This document shows, in pieces, positions 59,686 to 64,000 of a stretch of DNA of 64,000 bases. The DNA is taken from the NCBI GenBank assembly GCA_037176705.1, contig CM073907.1, forward strand, positions 11,377,001-11,441,000, in the 5' to 3' direction. The notes below the pieces were generated by a model that saw only the letters and a program-made list of their open reading frames with translations, was not told where the DNA came from and searched no databases. The first letter of the stretch is position 1. The number at the start of each line of letters is the position of its first letter. Position numbers and translations under genes: made by a program. Origin of the DNA: Molossus alvarezi (taxonomy: Eukaryota > Chordata > Mammalia > Chiroptera > Molossidae).

Positions 59686-59905
59686 GGAGCCTTGAACCCT
59701 GTGGGTTTGAACTGCACATGTCTGCTCATATGTGGTCCTGGGCAGAAGTGGACCTACATGGTGCAACCCGGTGCTGTTCGAGGGGCGACTGTATTTTCAA
59801 TCCGTGGTTGGGAAACTGCATATACGAGCTGGAGTTATGCGTGGATTTTTGGCTGCGTGGGTGGGTGGCACCCCTAACCTCACCTTATTCAAAGGTCAAC
59901 TGTAC
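59686..59905 (+). mobile_element. Tigger-like DNA transposon fossil
   Basis: TGGGTTTGAACTGCACATGT near the start and ACCTTATTCAAAGGTCAACTG at the end. An internal TTCGAGGGGCGACTGTATT shows a composite or rearranged middle. Confidence 0.75.
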
Positions 59906-60234
59906 TTATACATACATACATGTATGCATACATACAAGCATGTTCCGATCTGTGCTGAGCACACACAAGGGGTGAGTTCCCGAGAGCCTGAGATGATCTC
60001 CACACTGCTATAAAGAAAACACGTCTTCCCCTGGACTGGCAACAAGGTACCTGAGACACCCAGGGAACTGGGAAGGGTGCTTAGCAGTTCTAGAAGAATT
60101 GATGAATCCAGATACAAAGTCTCCCTGAAGGAGAACAACCACTATTCCACGCGGGCTCTCAGAATTCCGTGGTTGTGTTCCATAAAACAGGAACTCACAA
60201 ACACAGTAACACGAGTGACGGTTGGCTCAAACAA

Positions 60235-60680
60235 CAAGGAAAAGATTTAAATTCCCCATGATCAGTTTCAGGATATACGGTAACCATCTATAAAATGTTT
60301 GGAGAACCAGGAGAGGAGCTCACGTAAACAAGCTAGCAATAAGACACGATGAAATGGAATCGGGTAAATCTGAAAAAGAAACTAGAAAAGGACTTGTAAA
60401 AATTAAATAGATCATTGTTGGAAAAAAAAAAAAAATCAATGGATTTTGACACCACCGAAAGAGAGAATTGGTGACTGGAAAGCAGACTTGAAGAAATTAA
60501 CAAAGAATGCGGCATGGAGCAAAACCAGTGGGAAATACAGATAATGAAGGGTTACAAACTGTATACAGAAGACAGAGTGAGGAATATTCCTTTAGGTGTC
60601 CAATCATAGTCCAAAAAGGTGGTGATAGAAAGGATGGGACGAAAGCAATATTTGAGAACAGCTGATACAGAACACGTACC
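60235..60680 (+). mobile_element. L1/HAL1-like fragment (first reading frame, middle)
   Basis: GAATTGGTGACTGGAAAGCA, then GTGTCCAATCATAGTCC and GAAAGCAATATTTGAG resemble the coiled-coil to central part of the L1 first reading frame. Out of order relative to 58880-59140, so probably a separate piece. Confidence 0.5.
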
Positions 60681-62429
60681 ATGTAGAAAAAAGAGATTCC
60701 CCACTTGGTAGTAGGAGGCGGTCTTTTAATACGGCCCCAATGACCCCTGTCTCCTCCTATTCATGCTCTTGTGTAACACCCTCCCGTTGAACATCGGATG
60801 AAACTGCTGATTTGCTCTAAATCCCTAGAATACAGAAAGATGACTGCACCTCACGTACATGAGTAGGTGGTAAAAGACGGTGATTTCTGTCCTCCGTGGC
60901 CTCCTTGGCTTGTCTGCTCTGATGAGACAAGATGCTGTGCCGAAAAGAACCAGAGGCTGAGAGAAGCCTCTGACCAGCTTGCTAGCAAGAAACTCGGGGC
61001 TCTCAGTCCGACAACCTGCAAGGAACTGAGTGCTACCAACAACCATTAAGTGAGCTTAGAAGCCAACGTCTCCCCGGCTGAGCCTTCAGGTGAGGCTCCT
61101 GACTTGGCGTGGGTAGAGGCCAATGATGACAACAAGCATCCTACAGCGCGGAAGACAACCCACAGCCACAAATGACCCAGCCCGGGTGTCCACAGCACCG
61201 CCCGAGCAGCGGTTAAGGAGCAGTGGAACGCCATCGATCCAGGGCAAAGAGCGAGAGAATGACACCACTCCCTCGTTCCAGCTCCTGGGACCCTCACCAG
61301 CTACTTTTAATGTCTGGCAGGTGAAAGTTGAGTGTCCAGTGTATTTTGCCACAAAGCTCCTTGAGATGCTGTGTGACGGGTGAGCCCGCGCCAAGCTGCC
61401 TTCCCTGGCCCACGGCGGAACTACGGGACGGTGTGAGGTCCTCAGCAGACGTCACTGCCCAGGCATCCAAGGCTGGAGGGCGTGTCCCTGGCACTGGCGG
61501 GATCCCTCTGAAGTTTTCTCAAGGTAATGTTGATCCTCTTCCTCACGGGGCACCGGCTGACTCGAAACGACGCTGAACGGAATGGTTATGTAAAAACCCT
61601 CGGAAATATGTTGCTGATAACACAAGCCAAGAGGGAGATACAATAAAATGCTAAGCCCTGGATGAAAAAGTGACTAATCTGAATTTTCCACACATACGAC
61701 TGCAGTTTGAAGCCTTTCCCCAGGACGGCATGCCAGCTCCACTTCTGGAAGATTCCGTGAGTCCTTCCATGTTCCTGGAGGTTGCGGAGACCATCGCCCG
61801 GCCGGGGCCCCCCGGGGGAGGCTGCTTCTAGGTGAGGGCAGGGCCAGGGGGCCCAGGCATGGCGCTGGCACAGGGGCCCAGCAGTGAAGGCGAACACAGC
61901 CTTGCAGAGAGCCGGGATCTCTGAGGATGGAGCCCACGGTACACGTTCAAACGCTCCTGGAAAATTGGGGCCGTCTGCTGCCAAAGTCCAACAGTTCTGA
62001 GAGGCTGCAGCTGCTGGGCAGGAAGCTGAGGCTGAGGCTGAGGCAGGCAAGACGGCTCTCGACCTGGCGTCCAACCGGCGTCCCACCACACAGCCCGTCT
62101 GTCTGAGGACAGGGCGAGGCTCCCGGGCCGGCCAGCCGCCCGCTCGGCCAGGTATGTGGGCATTAAAGGGGCGGCTTTCACCGAGATCAGCAGTTCCCAG
62201 GCCCGGCCGCGTCTAAGAACCCTGGGGAAGCCCATCCCCCAGGGACTAACAGACGATCTGAGCAGGCACGGAAACTGCTGGCTGTCGCTGGCAGAGAGGC
62301 TAACTCCCCGCCTTGTTTAGAAACAACCGTCAGAGACGCGAACCCGTGTTGTTCGAGGTGGAATTCTGATCCCCGGGGCTGCCCGGGCACCTCAGGGGTA
62401 TCGCTCAAGATGCTCAGGGCATGCAGAGA

Positions 62430-62604
62430 TGAAGAAGTGTAGATCGCAGTTACAGAATCGTCGGGGACAAGTGCAGCCCAGGGGACACAGTCAGTAATAC
62501 TGTACCAACTTTGCGTAGAGCCAGGGGGGTACTGGGTATATCGGGGGAACACTGTGAAGTATATACAAAATCACACTGAATGTAAACTGTAACTTAAAAA
62601 AAAA
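62430..62604 (+). mobile_element. L1 3'-end fragment
   Basis: GGGGACACAGTCAGTAATAC, then GTATATACAAAATCACACTG and an A run parallel the 15690-15898 element. Confidence 0.75.
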
Positions 62605-62867
62605 TGTCCGTGGGCACCTCTGTGGGACGTGGGAAAGGACAGGAAGAGGCTCTCGGCCTGGGGACTGGCGGTGTGCCGAGAGAGTGATGCAGGGATGATG
62701 TGGGGGTGCAATTCCTGGGGGTGACAGGAGCAGGAGGGACGGTGTGGGCAGTGCCGGGAAAGACGCAGAGAAGAGGGACCAGCCAACTCGGCTGCCGGCA
62801 CAATTGTCTCCTCTCCCACTGGCCTGAAGCGAGACGGTGGGAAAACCACACTAGCAGCTTGGCTGAG

Positions 62868-63035
62868 TCCTGCTGTGCGCTGAGCGCTCTCATGTGTTAC
62901 TGAACTCTCAGAACAACCCCGGGAGGGGTAAGGAGAATTATTTTCCCATTTTGCAGATGAGAAGACTGAGGCGCAGAGAGACTGTGTAATACGCGCAAGA
63001 GGCAGGACAGGATCCTGGGCTGCGTGACTCAAGAC
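62868..63035 (-). mobile_element. MIR relic
   Basis: TGCGCTGAGCGCTCTCATGT, CCCATTTTGCAGATGAGAAG and ACTGAGGCGCAGAGAGACTG are MIR in reverse orientation. Confidence 0.85.
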
Positions 63036-63684
63036 TCTTCTTCTTCTCCACCAAGCACAAGGGACATGCCTCCAGGCCACGCGGGAAGGCCAGGAGAATT
63101 AAGTGGAATGGAGCAAACGGTGGGTAGAAAAATGGCATAAGACCCTCGAATGCCCATTACCATCCCAGCTGCTGTTGGCCTCCTGAAACAGTTGGCGTCC
63201 AGCTTCTGTGCCCAATAAAACAGCAAAGGAAGCACACCTCCGTCCCTGGTGACTGCCACGGTTACAGACACACTCGTGCTCAAGTCAACTAACAAGGCCC
63301 ATCACTTCCCACCGTCACGCGTGGGCTTCGGAGCAAGGACGGTGGCATGTACTGCGGAGAACAGGGAGGGTGGGTGGGGGTCGTTAAAAGCACCTTTCAA
63401 TGGAGACTCTCCAGAAACCAGGGTGATGTGGGAGGAGACAGATCCTTCTCTCTCTCTCGTGGTTAGAAGCGCTGGAGGCTTTGTGACGCGGTGGTCCCGG
63501 CCGGAATGTGGCCCGCCTCCCCGCGTCTGTCTCCGGTAGCAACGCCACACTTCCTTTGAGCTGACACTGCACATTCACCCCCGCCTCACCTGGCAGAATG
63601 TCTGCACTGCCCAGCACAGTCTCCCGAGAGGGTGACTCCGCTCTGCAGCGACTGCTGACCAAGACAGGAGGAACATGTAGTCAT

Positions 63685-63703
63685 AAAAAAAAAAAAAAAA
63701 AAA
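63685..63703. repeat. A homopolymer, about 18 bases
   Basis: An A run following CATGTAGTCAT, without a recognised element attached. Confidence 0.8.
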
Positions 63704-64000
63704 GATGGATTGGGCTAATTGCATAAAGTTCGTTTCCCCTTTCTAATAAATATTTACTACCCACTGTTTATACCGTTCAGGTTTGGACTTTCTTGAAACG
63801 CTTTATTGAATTAAAAACACCACATTACCATTGGCTGCAAGAGGAGACAGCCCGATTTGCCAACAACTCCTGCAGCAGATGCCAGCTGCCCGTCGCCAAT
63901 GTTTTTTGGTTCTGATTTCCACGGGCAGCTCTGAGCCTTACAACACCAGCATTCTGCAGGCTAGGGGGACGCGGCGGTGGTGGCGTGGGCTCTCCAGGGC

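Larger units (their letters stand above)
1..64000 (-). other. ADAMTS17: ADAMTS17 gene, central part (8 internal exons, both ends missing)
   Basis: Eight exons on the minus strand join into one open frame of 372 codons plus two bases. The family is a secreted zinc metalloprotease of the extracellular matrix; in people, loss of ADAMTS17 causes a Weill-Marchesani-like syndrome (established knowledge). The order disintegrin end, TSR1, cysteine-rich, spacer, TSR2 is the ADAMTS signature. The choice of ADAMTS17 rests on near-identity to the human protein as I remember it, for example the cysteine-rich stretch [11 protein letters not shown] and the spacer stretch [24 protein letters not shown]19, its closest paralogue, is the main alternative. 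Exon phases (0-0, 0-2, 2-1, 1-0, 0-1, 1-0, 0-1, 1-2, as bases carried in and out of each exon) all fit. No frameshift or stop is seen, so the copy looks functional as far as it goes. The protease motif HExxH is not in the window. Confidence 0.95.
54451..64000 (-). other. Partial intron before ADAMTS17 exon A
   Basis: It contains an L1 in plus orientation with a SINE inside (about 56300-57835), other L1-like fragments (58880-59140, 60235-60680, 62430-62604), a Tigger fossil (59686-59905), a MIR (62868-63035) and several A, CA and purine runs. I name nothing in 54610-56245, 57980-58440, 58470-58880, 59140-59680, 59910-60230, 60690-62425, 62610-62860 and 63040-63680. No further ADAMTS17 exon is visible up to the window end. 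Confidence 0.75.

Noticed and set aside
61586..62089. Possible upstream ADAMTS17 exon (167-codon minus frame)
   Set aside because: No metalloprotease or disintegrin motif; alanine/serine-rich run looks like chance.

Overview
The window is mammalian nuclear DNA, most probably from a yangochiropteran (vesper-type) bat. The evidence is about 31 copies of tRNA-derived SINEs whose head (GGCTCAGCGGTTAGAGCG-like), 'GGTTCGATTCCCGG'-like B box and tail ('CCTCGGGTGAGGAT' or 'AAATCAATAAAGAAA') match the bat VES family as I know it. No prokaryotic or organelle feature is present. The species cannot be fixed from the sequence alone.

The only protein-coding gene I can support is the central part of ADAMTS17, on the minus strand. 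It runs from high to low coordinates as eight internal exons, called A to H here: A 54349-54450, B 51823-51968, C 40739-40905, D 35009-35136, E 28242-28362, F 14532-14689, G 11522-11681 and H 9205-9340. All introns obey GT-AG, all exon phases are compatible, and the joined frame (1,118 nt, 372 codons plus 2 nt) is uninterrupted. In order it encodes the end of the disintegrin-like domain, thrombospondin repeat 1, the cysteine-rich domain, the spacer and the start of thrombospondin repeat 2. The signal peptide, propeptide and zinc-protease exons lie beyond 64000. The remaining thrombospondin repeats and the PLAC domain lie before position 1.

Layout, low to high coordinates: 1-9204 is the partial intron after exon H, with VES SINEs, a long antisense L1 (about 330-2190) and a hAT fossil. 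9205-14689 holds exons H, G and F with short, GC-rich, repeat-poor introns. 14690-28241 is a 13.6-kb intron with many SINEs, a Tigger/MER2-like fossil and a MaLR-like LTR. 28242-40905 holds exons E, D and C, with an exact-period 85-bp tandem array at 36829-37372. 40906-51822 is a 10.9-kb intron with more LTR, MIR, MER5 and L1 relics. 51823-54450 holds exons B and A, separated by an intron that is about two-thirds minisatellite (about 27 units of 55-58 bp). 54451-64000 is the start of the next intron upstream in the gene, dominated by L1 remnants and simple repeats.

The most interesting structure is the CpG-rich minisatellite at 51986-53553, which ends within about 17 bases of the exon B splice acceptor. 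Next are the 85-bp CCAAT/CRE-bearing array, the inverted and nested SINE pairs inside introns, and a NAGNAG acceptor at exon A. I found no convincing new protein-coding system. The many other open frames are repeat-derived or chance frames in GC-rich intron.
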